Shown piece by piece: positions 21,046 through 34,603 of a stretch of DNA of 64,000 nucleotides. The notes beneath the pieces are model-generated. The model was not told the DNA's origin. It did no database searches and saw only the letters and a list, made by a program, of their open reading frames with translations. Origin of the DNA: Sepioteuthis lessoniana (lineage: Eukaryota > Mollusca > Cephalopoda > Myopsida > Loliginidae). Position 1 is the stretch's first letter. Each line of letters begins with the position of its first letter. The DNA lies in NCBI GenBank assembly GCA_963585895.1, contig OY757921.1:54952590-55016589 (forward strand). Direction: 5' to 3'. The position numbers and the translations under genes were made by a program.

Positions 21046-24000
21046 CTCTTACAACGTTAGCTTTGACATTAAATAACCCAAGAAGGCCGATATGCCATAA
21101 AACGAAGAAACCAAAACAAATCGTTCTTTAATAATAAACATGATAATTACGTGACCCTGCATTATAATAAACATGTTAATTTCCGCTGGAAGGTTATTCA
21201 TTATGTTTTTTTAACAAAACTCTTAACTTGTCTCTATTCACATTTTCAGAAATCTCCTATTTTATTTCTATTTTAATGGTGACTAATTAACTATCTTATC
21301 TATCAGGAATTGGCGTACCTCATGCTAAGCTGAAGAATAAATAGTAAAACCGAACTCTTGATACCCATTTACACGAATCAGCAAGCAATTTGAGTAACGA
21401 AATTTATTCTAAGAATACCAAATGTCCCCATGATGTTCCAACCAATTGCTTTCAATCACACTCGATCCAACCAACTGTTCCAACCAATTGCTTTCAATCA
21501 CACTCGATGAAATAATACGGTGGTACTGGGCTTGGAACTAACAAATGCTTATTTTCTATTCCATAAATTTCTATTATATTCAAAAGCAAACAAATTCCCT
21601 AGACCAGATCTATGCAACGGGAATGACGACGGGGCCCAAGTATTTTCAGACAGGCCGTGCATTTGAGCTTCGACTCGTGTAAAGCTCCCAACATTAAAAA
21701 AGATATGTGTACATTTTGCCTTGGTGGAGAGACAAGCAAATCCACCGCTGCCACCAATCGGTGCTGGTTAGTAAGAACTTAATGGAAGCTGCCTGGCATT
21801 CGCCCCGGATGGTTAGAAGTCGATGGAACTCTTGGCTGTAGGGAGCGGTTACACAGACTTTACCTACTTTGTAGGGTTTAGTTTATATCTTGGTGCCTGC
21901 GGCGTCCCATTAGGGGAATGCGGACGGGGCCAAGAATTATTATTCCTGCCGTACATGGGTCTTGTCTTGGGCATGGTCTCCACCATAAAATGGTCTGGTG
22001 CCGCATTCTGACCTTGGTGGGAAGTCGGATAAATACAACCGATGACATTGATCTCCAACTATCTGCGGTAGAGATACTTTATATCAGCAAATACCAACCG
22101 GCTCTTTGCAAACAAAATGATTTCTACAATCTTCTGACTATGTTGCACCTAAACTAGGCAAAGTGAGGATAAGATTTAGAAAAAAGAAAAAGTAAAACAA
22201 AAACAAAAACAAACCTTCTAAGTAATTGTTTTGTTTTTTTCTTTTTTCCTCTTTGTGGAAAATCGATTTATTTTCACTGCAGTGCCAATTCAAAATACAT
22301 GAAATCATTAATATACGTTCTTTCAATCGATAACCTTATTTTACTTATTCACAAGTTTTTCGATGCCAAATTTGTAAAATTCATTTGATTTTAATCTGAC
22401 TAAAGAGACTGGCTGATTTTTAACCTGTTCTCTTAAAGTGAGTTCCTGTCCTTCTAAATTGCTTTGAAAACTATGAAAAAAAGAATCGATTGTGGCAATT
22501 GTAGAAGAATCATTTTCCTAGCCGAATGGATTTCGAGATCTTTGGTCATTCGAACGATATATAAACGTACATTATCATGAAAAAGAATGAACTCTTTTTG
22601 TCTAAAGCAGAAATTGTTGACATTAAACTCCAGCAGTGATAGTTTAAAACCTCCTAATTGATTAATCCGTATATATCACGCCAAATACATAGCTTAATCA
22701 TCTCACCTGAGAAACAGATAAGGGCACTTGAGATTGTGAAATAGCATTCACTTTAAGTTGTCTGTCTAAAAATACCAGTGGGGGCTCCACAAAAAAAATC
22801 AAACATCATTACCACTAACCAACAGTACCTCATAATACCACTAGACTTTATTCGTTTTCTCTCATACTGTGTCTCTCTCTAGTCTCAGACTACATATAAG
22901 TGCTCAGTTAAAGGTAAACTGTTCAACTACGGACATGAATCAGAATGAAGACTATACATTTTCGATGAGCTGATAATAGAAGAATTAGGCATGAGATATC
23001 GAAGTCGAGGCTCAATTGAAATTTGTAGGTTTCAATTTATATGAAATTCAGCCATTTAGCCATACCATTAAAGCTTGGCGAAGTTTCGCACGAAACAAAC
23101 TGTGATCGGCATCACACCAGCATGATGCTTCCAGTTTATTCATCTTAGCTTATTTTTGCACCAAAAGAACTCAGCTGACTAACCCTTACGCTATGTGAAT
23201 CACCCAGCGTTATTTACTGATTATTTACTAAGCTAAGTCAAAGGCAATAAATATGGTGTATCCAGCTCGCTAACATTGTTCTACTATACCAGATACCTAT
23301 TGACAGAGCTTAGAGTTTGCCGACTGTATCCGACTTTTTTAGAGCCCCTCTAAAAAAGATGATCTGGGTATGACACAAAACTTCCCTTTCATTTTGACTC
23401 TACTATGTTCGGCTTTGAAAATGTCTCCAAAAAAGATCTTCAAATATTTTTTGCAGTTTGATAGAGAGTCAGATAAATCATCCTATAAGAAGACTCTTTG
23501 GAGACACAAATATTTCAAAAACCAAAAAAGAGTCTTTCTGCCGACTAGCTCAGCAGATATTAGGATCAGTGAACAATGCCAACACTATTAAACCGATGTA
23601 GATTTTAATCGACAGAAGTCGCCGTGATTTTTATCAATTATTTCTCGATTCTTCTCTTTTAAAAATTGAGTTTACCTCCGTTTCTACATCTTGGTGTTGG
23701 TGACTGTCAAATAACCCATCTGAAAATTTATTACAGGTACGTCTGTCAGGAATATAGATAATATTATTTGACCTTCCACCTTCTCAGAAACAAATTAAAA
23801 TGTAATCGTGAAATACTAACAAACGTAAGCGAGAAATAGTTAAAGTGCTATTGTTGTTTTTCTGTTTACACTTACTTAATTCGATCGGAAAATGACATGA
23901 GAAAATTAATTTAAAATATCTATATTGCAGATTATAACCCTTGATCAAAATAGGTTTCCACATATCAAACTGAACGTCTTTTTAAAAATAGTGGTGGGAT

Positions 24001-24949
24001 CATATCTTTAAATGAAATCAATTATAACTTGAATTCATGTCAAAGTTCCTGTGGTGTCTATTGATCAAGTCATGACCTTGTTAAGGAACTTACATTATAA
24101 TTAATAGCACATGAATAAATAAGGAGTACACAATAATTATCATTTACTAATTATCTCCAAAGATGAATCCTAATCTGGCATAGAATAATATTAAGCAATA
24201 AAAACGGATATTATTTGGTATTATTCATTTCTAAATTCTACAATTTGAAACTTTCTAATCAAAAATACGAAAATGTTGCTGTCGGAAAATAATATGTATT
24301 TATACAATCTTTTTAATTCATTGCAGGCAATATATTTCCTTTTAATTTGATATGTCCAACCCCTTGCAGAGGTCTATAATAACTGTCTTATAACTGTGGA
24401 AGGATTTTAAATTCTAAGGGCCTGCTGTTACTTGTTTTAGGAATGTAAGTTACTAGATCATTCCATAATTTTCATCGCGGTATTGTATTATTTCATAATA
24501 TTTTCCTTTACATGGCTTGAAAAAAATTATACCATTAGTTTAATTTAATCTAGTTTGTTGAAAGTGTATTATATAAAGCCAGAATGTTCACCTATTAAAG
24601 AAAAATGTTTTGCGTTTTATCTGTTATCAGTTTATTTGCTGCATGTCTCTTGGGGAAAAAAAGCAAGATTTTAATAACCTTGTGACAAATCACGAAAACT
24701 AGATTATTTTCATATCCCTTCAGATAACTTTTATTTCCTTTTTTCACTACGTTTGACATTTTTAATGAAATATGTTTTATCAAAATGTCAAACGATGAAA
24801 TTCGTGTTTTGCCGTAAGTCGCCTCTCATCATTCGATATTGGTAATTCGGTAGATGTATTTGTCGAATAAAACTCGTGTGAATATATCTTAATTGTATTT
24901 ACAGTCCCTGATTGATCTATACAGTTATTTACTAAGGTTAACTTAATTA
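21046..24949. other. Unrecognised AT-rich stretch
   Basis: Nearly 4 kb without any recognised gene or transposon domain, the longest quiet stretch of the window. A 42-bp tandem duplication lies at 21435-21508. A moderately GC-richer patch at about 21620-22040 has no domain I recognise. Confidence 0.5.
21435..21508. repeat. 42-bp tandem duplication
   Basis: GTTCCAACCAATTGC followed by TTTCAATCACACTCGAT occurs at 21435-21466 and identically at 21477-21508, so the period is 42 bp. A recent slippage or end-joining duplication would explain it. Confidence 0.9.
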
Positions 24950-25045
24950 TGAAACTTGGTCAAGAATGAGGCTCCCATTGAGAATCGAACTCCTAACAAT
25001 GATCTGCTAATCTAGCTTGCCAATTAGTGCACCACGTGAAGCCCT
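24950..25045 (-). mobile_element. tRNA-like SINE head
   Basis: The minus strand has CGTGGTGCACTAATTGGCAAG (A-box-like) and GAGTTCGATTCTC (B-box-like), spaced as in a tRNA. No acceptor-stem pairing is evident, so a SINE head is more likely than a working tRNA gene. Confidence 0.55.
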
Positions 25046-25064
25046 TAGTTATTTACTAAGCTTT

Positions 25065-25265
25065 GATTACTTGTGGTACAAGGCTGAAAGTATGAAACAT
25101 TCTATGAGTCTGAATTATTATCAACTTATGACGGGGGAGAAAAGAGATTGATTCATGCCTTTATCAGTACCATTAGTGCGAAGTGAAACGCACACAGTCT
25201 CATCCAAGATTTGAAGTTGGCTCGCCAATTCCCTTTCCGATGTTACGCTAAGTGCTCTGATTGAT
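25065..25265 (-). mobile_element. tRNA-derived SINE (family A)
   Basis: The minus strand has a head with TTAGCGTAAC (A-box-like) and ACTTCAAATCTTGG (B-box-like), then GTTTCACTTCGCACTAATGG and AAAGGCATGAATCAATC as in the other family A copies. Confidence 0.7.
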
Positions 25266-25288
25266 AAAGATAATTTGATGTCTTAATG

Positions 25289-25290
<2 letters not shown>

Positions 25291-25320
<30 letters not shown>
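25291..25320. repeat. (AT)n microsatellite
   Basis: About 30 bp of pure AT. Confidence 0.9.
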
Positions 25321-25322
<2 letters not shown>

Positions 25323-25589
25323 CTATACCTCCATACACATATATATGTTTCTATACCCACACACGCATATATACACTCGACGTTGCATAGGATAAAAAAT
25401 TAAAGATATTTTCCCAATATATTGAAAATTTGATAGATTGCCCGTATATTACGGAATTATTATTGTTATATTTCCTTAATATTGCAATTTTGATATCATT
25501 ATTCCTTTATATTTCAAATTTGACTGTAACGTTCGCATAAGAAGTTTAAGAAGTTTAAGAAGTTAAGAACGGTATATTGTTAATTTTTC

Positions 25590-28500
25590 TGGGTGATAAG
25601 TGTTAGGCTAACTAAATATCAATTAAGGAGCTTTTTAAGGATTCAAGATGAAAATATCCATACAAACAAAAGGTGTTAAGGTTTTGATAAATACGAGAGA
25701 AAGTTACAAGAGAAGAATAAATGCTATGCTAGACGTTGTGCCAAGAAATAAAAACATAACAGCCAATAAACATAAGGCCAATAAACTAAATATTAAAAAC
25801 TGAAATTGGCAATGTAAATAGAACAATTGTAAACTCGTGTAACAAAGTACTCGACTCAAAAGAAAATAACCGAAAACAAGACAAATTTAAAGAAAGCATT
25901 TATTAGGTTGAAAGCTTTAGAGCAAATTAATACTAACGGTAATCCATCAGATGATAAAATAGAAAAGAATTCTACGGTTGTATAAGGTTTAGAATTGTAT
26001 ATTCAAGCACCAAAATTACAATGCACAAAATTTAGCATGAAAAATATGGACAAATTCGAATTTAAGAATTCTCTTATTTAATTTTTCAACTGCACGTGGT
26101 CCATTACATTAAAAAGAACGAAGCTATCCTTAATAAAAAGTTATCTTACAGAATATGCGTCAGAGTTAATTTCTCATCTAAAATTAGAAGACGAAAACCT
26201 TGACATAGCTTTGAAGTTATTTAAGGAAGAATTCCGTTTATCATTGATGAAATACTTAAACAAATACTTAATATTTCTCTAAAATTTTACCCTAATTATA
26301 ACCACATAAAACAGTATTTTGCTGAAATAAGGGCGGGTTTAAGCGAGTTAAACTCTTCCTACGATATAGATTTCTTTCAAGAAGAGGAACCAGGATTTTT
26401 CTTGATCAGTTATATCATACTTAGCAAGCTGTTAGGAATATTTCAAAAGGAACTAATAGGCAGGGTAGGAAATAATTATCCAACAATAAAATAAATATTC
26501 AAAAAATGTAGTGACATCATAAAAATTTTAGTTAAAACGAATATGAATAAAAAGTATCTGAATCTCCTCATCCCTCGTAAAATTTCCGACCTTCAGAAAA
26601 GAAAGGTCCGTAGCAGACACAACATTACCTGCTTCTACTTAAGAAAACTTTGTAACGAACGCAGGCAAAAATACTTCCCACAGCAAAGTAGTAAGTATCC
26701 TAACGTTTAGTCCAGAAAAAACTTGGTGCAGAAAATCGAATCTGCATTCTATGTTCCAGCGTAAGACATAAAAGTGAAGACTTTCCATGAAATTTAAATA
26801 ATTAACCTTTCAATGCGAGCACTGTAAAACAAAGAGACATGTCACTCCCTTATGCGAACTCAAAACAAAAGAAGATAACTCCGCTACCTTTTCAACGATA
26901 TGTATACCGTTGAAAAGGTAGCGGAGTTATGTTTCTTTGTTTTGTGTTCCAATTTGAAATTAAGAGTGCAACCATATATTTTGCCTATAGTCAGTATTAT
27001 GATAACCAGGGGAAAAGTAACCTCTAAGTTCGACTGTTTATTTGACATTGGAAGTCGGATATCTTATTTCTCTAAACGTGTTATTAATAAATTGGGTTGT
27101 GGTGAGTCTGCTCTTGCTGCAGTAGAATTCGAAATAAAAATATTTTTATGTTCTAAAGATAAAAAAAAGTTACTTTAGAAATCTATGTAAATAAATGAAA
27201 AATTGTGTTTGCCTATCTTAATTGACGATGACTTCGAGAATGAAATCAAATTCGAAGACTACAAAAGTGTTTTATGCAACCTGAGAGACCAAAACTACAG
27301 GTTAGCCTTCACCAACAGTAATGAGGAAGTAATTCATGGTCTTAAAGGAGTAGACATGATTGAATTTATGAAAAATATAAAAAATTATAAACTCCATGAA
27401 AGGATCCATAAACATCAAATTAAACTTGTAGGAAGTAAAATGGGAGAAACCCTTTAAAACAACTATTATACAATAACATCCTTTTACTTCAATTGCCCCA
27501 TCTCTTGCATAAATTTTGCATTGACCCCCAAAAAGATTTATTCAGTTCCTATTGGTGATAAAAGTTTGGCAGAGAGAAATTTAGAAAAAAATGTTTGATG
27601 TTGATAGTTTGAGATTTTCCCTTAATTAGTATGATTCTGTCAGTGACTATAACAAAGGTAGATTAAAAGAATTTGAAAATTCCATCCATTACTTGAAAGT
27701 AAAGAAAGAATCAAAGTAAATACTTCTGAATTTTCTAATAACATACAGACCTGAGATGAAGCCTAATGCTCAAGTGACGACGAAATTAAGACCAGTTTTC
27801 AATCGTTCATTGAAAAATAAGAAGAGCTGTTCTCTTAATGAGGCGGCTTGCCCGGAAATTTTAAGCGACACGCTAAGACTTTTGCTTCTTTTTAAAACAA
27901 ATAAACACGTAATGTCAGCCGACATCAGGAAAGCATTCTTGATGAGGCTGACCTCAGAAAGGAATAAGAACAGTTTCAGTTTCTTCCTCCAGAGATGAAT
28001 TAATATGTCTTAGATACACTACTTTAATCTTCAGATGCAATTCTAGCCCCTTTATTCTAAACTTTGTTTTAAAGCATCATGCTGAAAGATCCCCAATGAT
28101 TCTTGGACTAAATGTTAATAAATAACTTTTATGTTGATAAGTTATGCAAAACTAGTAATTCTACCGAAGAATTAATTTCGTTATATACCGAAGCTGTAGA
28201 GAGACAAAAATTAGGTAATTTCTATTTAAGATTCTATTACTCTAACAGTGAACAACTAAAAAATTAATGATAAATTGCGAACCAGGGTTGCGAATTTGAG
28301 AACGTATTAGGCTACAAGTACAACCCAGATAGAGATACCTTACACGTATCAAATAAAGAAGTCTCAAGGGAAGCAAATACAAAGAGAAGAATACTTTCTC
28401 AATCTTCAAAAGTTTTTATCCTCTGTCCCTTTGTTTGCCTATTACTGTAAGGTCCAAAATATTGATAAGAAAATTGTGGTCAATAAATCTGGGTTGGGGT

Positions 28501-30010
28501 GAAACTATAACAGTCAAGACACAAAAAGTATAGTCGAATTTAGCGGAAGATTTAGTAATTTTAGTTATTTAGCCTTTCCCAGATATTCTGTTGATCAAGA
28601 TAGCCCTATTAATTTGTTTATCTTTTATGATGCATCTCCATATGCCTTCGGATTCGTCGTGTATGGAATCCAAAATCCAAAATCCAGTATATTATATTTC
28701 TAAGGCCAAGGTAGCGCCAATGAAAACGCTACTCAGCCTCGAATTATTACGAGTATATTTAGCAGTAGAGTGTTTACTCACCTAATTAAAAGCTTATTCT
28801 CACATGAAAATAGAAAACATATACCTTTCTGTAGATGCTCAGGTTGTCCTATCATGGATCCTTTCTGTTAATCTCAAGACGAAAAATCTTTACACGAGAA
28901 ATATAATAAAGGATATACATCGAATGATCAAAGAGGTAGATTCTAAATACTTTATTAAAATACGTTTTAAATATGTTTCTATTGGTGAAAATTCAAGCTG
29001 ATCTTTCATCTTGAAATTTTTTTTAATTTAAAATATTGAACATGTGGTCCAAATTGATTATCTGAAAGCCTTCTAAAATTGCCTGATAATAATCTCAATT
29101 GTTTGAATGCTGCAAATAAGGATATGATACAGCCTATAAATCTTCATAAACTATCACATATCCAATACTGAAACCTGTCCAAAGATTTTCAAAATTGGCA
29201 AAGCTGATTAAAGTGACAGCCTTTCTATATAAATTCATAGACAAATGTTTACACAAGAATTGTCTTCATTATGATTACAGAGCAAAATTTCTTTTGTTTA
29301 AGGTTATGCAAGAACAAGCCTTCTTTAAAGAAATAGCAAATATAAAAATCCCAGAGAAAAAGCATTCCTGATTTAGTGAGGAGTTTTAATCTATTCTTAG
29401 ACTCTGATGGATTACCGAGAACAGAGGGTAGGATTGCTAATGCCTCATGTTATGAATATGGTTTGATCTACCCCATTTTAATAGCTAAGCAGCATTCCTT
29501 AACCAAATTGATAATAAATGACTGCCATAACAAATGCAAGCATTTATGGATCAATACTACAGTAACTAAATTGAGAATGTTAGAGTTTTGGGTACCTTAA
29601 GCCCGATAAGCTGTAAAAAGTGTAATATTTAACTGCTTCAAGAGCAAAAGATTTAACAACTTGGCATTTAGATATCTTAAAATAACCAACTTTCCCAAGT
29701 ATAGAGTCAATTTTGTAAGACCCTTTCTACAAATAGGCAGACTACACTGGTCATTTATGGCTTAAACAGAAGACAGGTACCATAAAAATGTACATATTGA
29801 TTTTCATTTGTCTTGGTCTTAGAGCAGTTCATATTGAACTTGTTGAAGACATGAACTCGACATCATTTATTCAATCATTGATAAGGTTCCTTAACGCACA
29901 TGGAATATCCTTCCATATTTATAGTGACAATGCATGATCATTTAGCATTTACGTGAAAAGGAGAGATGGATCAACGCAAAAACATTCGATAAAACATCTT
30001 TATCCATTGA
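25590..30010 (+). mobile_element. BEL/Pao LTR retrotransposon fossil
   Basis: Remains of gag and pol are recognised in order on the plus strand. There is a gag-like N-terminal part from about 25650, an aspartic-protease-like segment near 26990-27170 (DIGSRISYFS), and reverse transcriptase near 27750-28300 (KLRPVFNRSLK, ADIRKAF). RNase H lies near 28590-28990 (VDAQVVLSWILS), and integrase runs from about 29370 to 30000. KLRPVF, ADIRKAF and SVDAQVVLSWILS together are typical of BEL/Pao. The element is broken with many interruptions and is clearly old. I could not place LTRs with confidence; a possible primer-binding site lies near 25588. Confidence 0.8.
26875..26930. repeat. 23-bp perfect inverted repeat in the BEL/Pao fossil
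   Basis: ATAACTCCGCTACCTTTTCA plus ACG pairs perfectly with 26908-26930 across a 10-nt loop. It looks like a snap-back duplication. Confidence 0.9.
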
Positions 30011-31439
30011 AATTGATTTTAACTTATAAATAACATTCCTTCTCATCTGAACCGGACAACTTAAACATGACTGAATCTACTGTTCAACAATCACACCCAA
30101 AAAGAAAGGCGGGTTAAAGAAAAAGGAAAAGGTCCTCTGATGATCAATATGTATATCACTAAAAAAAAGAAAAACGAATACGTTTTCCCAATACAATGAA
30201 ATTGCATTTTCTCTGTTGTTGGGAATATATTAAAAATTATTTCTTACAATGGAACAAGACTGACTGCATGTGGCTCTTAACAGCAACTTTGGTTCTTTCA
30301 GAGTAGAGAAGGGAGAAGTAGGCCAAGACAACATGACACCAAGCTGCCCACAACCATTTTTATCGGCAGCTACAACTAATCTTCATTGCGCCCTCGGTTC
30401 CTAACTGTGATGGCAGTAAAGAGGTAGCTAGTTGAAATGTACTTGTCACTCGCTCTTTTAACCAGTAAAAGGTAACTGAATAGAGGAGCTATCCGAGAAA
30501 TTCAACTTAACCGAAAGTTCACTTTTATTCAACTGAACAACAAATGCTTCGAACCATCTGTACACCCTCAGTTTCCGGACTATAACGGCAGTTAAAAGAT
30601 AGCTCGCCCCTTTAACCATCAAAAAGTAATTGAATTGACAAGGGGTTATTCGAGAAATTTAACTCAAAGTCAATTTAACTGAAATTTCACTTAAATTCTA
30701 CCCAACAACAAAACCCAAGAATTTGACTAAAAGTCAACTTAATATAAAACTTAAAAGAAAACTCAACTAAAATTAAACGAAAGCTGAAAATTCAACCCGA
30801 GAATTCGACTAAAAGGCAATCAAATAGAAAACTCAACTAAAATTAAACGAAAGCTCAAAATTCAACCAACATTTCAACATTTCAACGATAATTTCATATT
30901 ATCATTCTTTTAATTGTTCAATGAAAATTTATTCTCAAAGAACATCAGACGATTTTATTTCGACATACACGTTCTGAGAAATCATATTGAACAAATTCTC
31001 TGAAATTGCACTTCTAAAAGAAAGATAACTAAAATCACCACAAGCAAAATTCAAACATGTAAAGGGAAAACGTCAAATTATCAAAAACTTTGCATTTAGG
31101 CAGCAATAAAGATGACATAAATTTTTTTGTAATATCGTCATTCATTTTTCTTGAGTATAGTGACTAAGTTTAATTATGTAATGATATACAATTGAGTTCA
31201 TCGATCTATCTTTTGTGGTATGAAAGACTACTAAGGGTTTGGTGCGTGCTATCAAGCACAGGATACGCGCCTGAAACTTTTTAAAAACGTGTTTCCCAGA
31301 TTTACGAGATTTTATTCGTTTCTGGAATTAATTTTAGTTTCTGGGTATGTTTTAAATGGATTTTACTAATTTTACTTTTGTCCTAACAGAAAAATAACAA
31401 AGAACCTTTATATAAACTCTAAGAATACACAGCCAGGAT
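30011..31439. other. Unrecognised A-rich stretch with tandem-like repeats
   Basis: No gene is recognised. Two diverged ~175-bp units lie at 30391-30740, and two ~40-bp near-identical blocks at about 30767-30807 and 30823-30863. Confidence 0.5.
30391..30740 (+). repeat. Two diverged ~175-bp tandem units
   Basis: Unit 1 starts CCCTCGGTTCC at 30391 and unit 2 starts CCCTCAGTTTCC at 30566. Both continue with GCAGTTAAA/GCAGTAAAG, TTTAACCA, AGTAACTGAAT-like and GAGAAATT blocks in the same order. Confidence 0.6.
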
Positions 31440-32580
31440 ACGGGAATGGAATTTAGGATTGATAAATGTGCCATGCTGATAATGAAAAAAGGGAGAAGAA
31501 AAATAATGGATGGAAATAAGAAAAGCAGAAGAACTCTTAGAGAAAAATTAGATTACAAGTACCCTGAGAAGATTGGAAGCAGACACAATCAAACAAACAG
31601 ATGAAAGAAAATGTAAGAAAAGAATACCTCAGAAGGACAAAAACTTCTAGAAAACAAACTCTGCAACAGAAATCTCGTCAAAGGAATATACACCCGAGGA
31701 GATACTAGGAACCATTCTTAAAATGGACAAGGGAGAAACTCGGACAAATGAAACAAAGGATAAGGAAGTTGATGATTATGCACTATGCCTTAGACTTGAG
31801 AGATAACATTGAGTGACTTTATGCTTTAAAAAAGTAATACGAAGAGGACGCACCAGCATTTGGGATTGTGCAAACAATTCAGGGGCTCGAGGAACACACA
31901 AAATTGAGCAAAAAAAATCTAATTGCAGCAGCGAGTAACAGCAATGTCAATCTAAAATCAAAGATTAAAACAACAAAATCTAGAAAAAAATGATCGGAAA
32001 AACCACTAGATTGGATAAGAGAGAATCTGGACATAATGCCATAAGGATCAAGGCGAAAATGGAGTGTAGGTTATATGACGATAGAGATGAAACGGTTAAT
32101 CACATCAAACGAACACAAAAGGAATTCGAGTCAAGTCATGAGTGGTTGGAACAGGTGATTCAAGGGGAATTGTGCCAGAAATTAAAATTTGACCATACTA
32201 CCAAATGGAATATCCACGAAGCAGAATCCGTCTTGGAAAAATACATAAATACACATAAAGTTCTTTGGCATTTTGAGATATAAACGGATCAGGAAATACC
32301 AGCCCGAAGACCAGATCTTGTGCTAATGAACCAAAAAAAAAAAGAACTCTCCACCTAGAGGATTTTACCATTCCAGCAAATTTCAGAGTGAAAATGAAAG
32401 AAAGCGAAACGATAAGACAAATACTTAAAGCTTGCCAGAAAGCTGAAATAGTTGTGGAATTGAACGATGATACCACTTGTGATTGGTGCGCTTGGAACGT
32501 CGTACCCGAATATATAGTAATCTCAAATTTAGACCAATTGTAAGTAGGCGCGTCGTACCCGACAAACAGACTTAGCAAAC
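31440..32580 (+). mobile_element. LINE 3' part with restriction-like endonuclease, degraded
   Basis: Non-LTR retrotransposon fragment of the type with a C-terminal restriction-like endonuclease. Seen are the zinc-binding-like segment (CRLYDDRDETVNHI near 32065; relatives have CRLCG), KLKFDHTTKW near 32185, and the PD-D/ExK-type segment RRPDLVLMN near 32300 followed by EDFTIPA near 32360. In relatives the latter reads VDFAVPAD, so one acidic-motif neighbour is changed here. The 31990-32283 frame covers the first half, then a stop precedes the endonuclease part. The upstream polymerase is not recognisable. The element abuts the Penelope-like element. Confidence 0.65.
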
Positions 32581-32629
32581 TAATTGACATTTTACTACAA
32601 CCTTTTCTAAATAAAATAAAAAGCTATAT

Positions 32630-33930
32630 TAGAACAACATACATTGTTTTAAATTCCATACCACACTCATAGTCACATTTGACGTCACAAACCTTATGTA
32701 ATATCCCCCATGAATTAGGAAAACAAGAAATCTCATTTTGGATAGATAAATACCCAGACATATTGCACCCAAGATTTTAGAAAAGATTTATCATAGAGGG
32801 TATAGAAATAATCTTTAATAATAACTCTTTCCAATTCAGTAATGATTATTACATCCAGACCCAAGGAACAGCTATGGGAACTACCCTAATCCTGGTATGT
32901 TTAGAAGAAAATCTATACGAAAAAATTGGTCAAAAAAATTACGGCAACGACATAAAAGTCATGGAAAAATTATTTAGATGATTATTTCATAATCTGGAAA
33001 AGCCCATGGAGAGACATTAACAAATTACACAACGTACTCCAGAACCTTCGCCCAAAATGAAATTTATTATGGAACACAGCGCAAAAGAACTACCATTTTT
33101 AGACATCCTCATAAAAAGCGTAATGACCAAATCATCACAGATATCTAACACAAACACACAGACACCTAACAATACTTCCGCTTCAATAGCCACCACTCCA
33201 AAAACTGTATAAAATCCATGCCTTGCACTTTAGCACGTAGAATATACACCATAATCACGGATAAATACCTCAGAAAACCTCGCCTTAAAGAATTACACAC
33301 AATCTTATACCAGAGAGGATACCCAACGACATTAATAAATAAGAGATTCGAATTAGTAGGAAAAATACCACAAAAAGAATTACGGAACCCGAAAAAGCAC
33401 AACAACGAAAAACTCCTTACATACATCGCAAGCTATAACAAAAGACAACCCAGAACTATTCACAGAAATAATTTTCAAAATCTAGAACTTAAAAACAATG
33501 ACAAAATCAAAGAAATACAAGACACAACAAAAGTTATTAAAAGCCAAAGACAACTTAAAAAATCTCAAAAGAATACTCACCTCATCTACAATTGGAGAAA
33601 AAACAACACAAGAGGTTACCAAATGCAAAAAAAAAGATGTAGAATATGTGATATAATTATAGAAGGAACTTCCTATACCTTTCAAAGCCCGGAAACAAAA
33701 TTCAAATACAAAAAGACTTAAGCTGCAACTCAAAAAACGTAGTCTACTTAATCGAATGTAACAAATGTAAAGAAAAATATATAGGGTCAACACAGACCCT
33801 CTGTACCAGAATTTCACTTCACAAGAGCAATAAAAAGTTTATAAAAAATAGAAAATTAAATGTATCGAAACACCTATACAAATGTAGTCAAGGTAAATTT
33901 TAAATTATGCCCATATACTAAATAAACGAT
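32630..33930 (+). mobile_element. Penelope-like element (RT plus GIY-YIG)
   Basis: The reverse transcriptase half is recognised at 32640-33160 in broken frames (IQTQGTAMGT-type motif near 32860, YFIIWK near 32985, FLDILI near 33100). A linker rich in Lys follows at 33218-33721 with LARRIYTIITDK, QRGYPTTLINK and the RCRICDIIIEG cysteine motif. The GIY-YIG endonuclease starts at about 33738 (VVYLIECNKC, KYIGSTQ). This domain order defines Penelope-like elements. It is degraded, with several interruptions. The usual pseudo-LTR structure is not evident. Confidence 0.8.
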
Positions 33931-34565
33931 TACATATGTTTTTAAAATAAAAGAAAAAACTTCAAAGATAAATCTAAGGCCACATTGAATAAAACATGAA
34001 TTAAAAAGGAATAAAAATTATTTGAGAAAAAATTGTTAGTAAAAAGTAATTACCTGTAAATGTCAAACCACAATACCACGCACACAAAAAGGCTCAAGAC
34101 ACACACACTCACACACACTGAAGAAAAAATAACTGTAAGTGAAATCCGAAACCACTTTAACACACACACATACACACAACTACCCAAGGTAAAATAACAA
34201 AAACATATCAAATATCAAAGACCAATTTGGGGTAAAACAGACTAAGGTAGACACACTCGGGGAAAAGGAAAAAGAGGAGTGACCATGGATGGTTTTCAGT
34301 TTTGAAAACCATTCAAACGCGAGTGAGTTCAAGTTTCATTAAGTATCCCATATACATGACCTAGTGCCACATATGTTCTTTGACGAAAGCAACCAGCTGG
34401 AATCATACACGTATGTAAGAACGAAATAAACAAATAAATCTTCAAAGAATACAGATCTCTTCGTGGACCTATTCATTTTAAAATATTTTTCTTTCTTTGG
34501 ATCTACAACGAAAAATAAATTTACATATAATTCATATAATATATACGGAATACATAGGATGTATT

Positions 34566-34603
<38 letters not shown>

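Noticed and set aside
21823-22011. 62-codon Gly-rich hydrophobic frame
   Set aside because: Short, in a GC-richer patch, and no family recognised; an antisense frame of similar length exists.
24595-24783. Possible small gene in the quiet region
   Set aside because: Only chance-length frames, AT-driven composition, no motif.
30391-30863. CRISPR-like array
   Set aside because: Units are long, diverged and without spacers, and the sequence is clearly from an animal.
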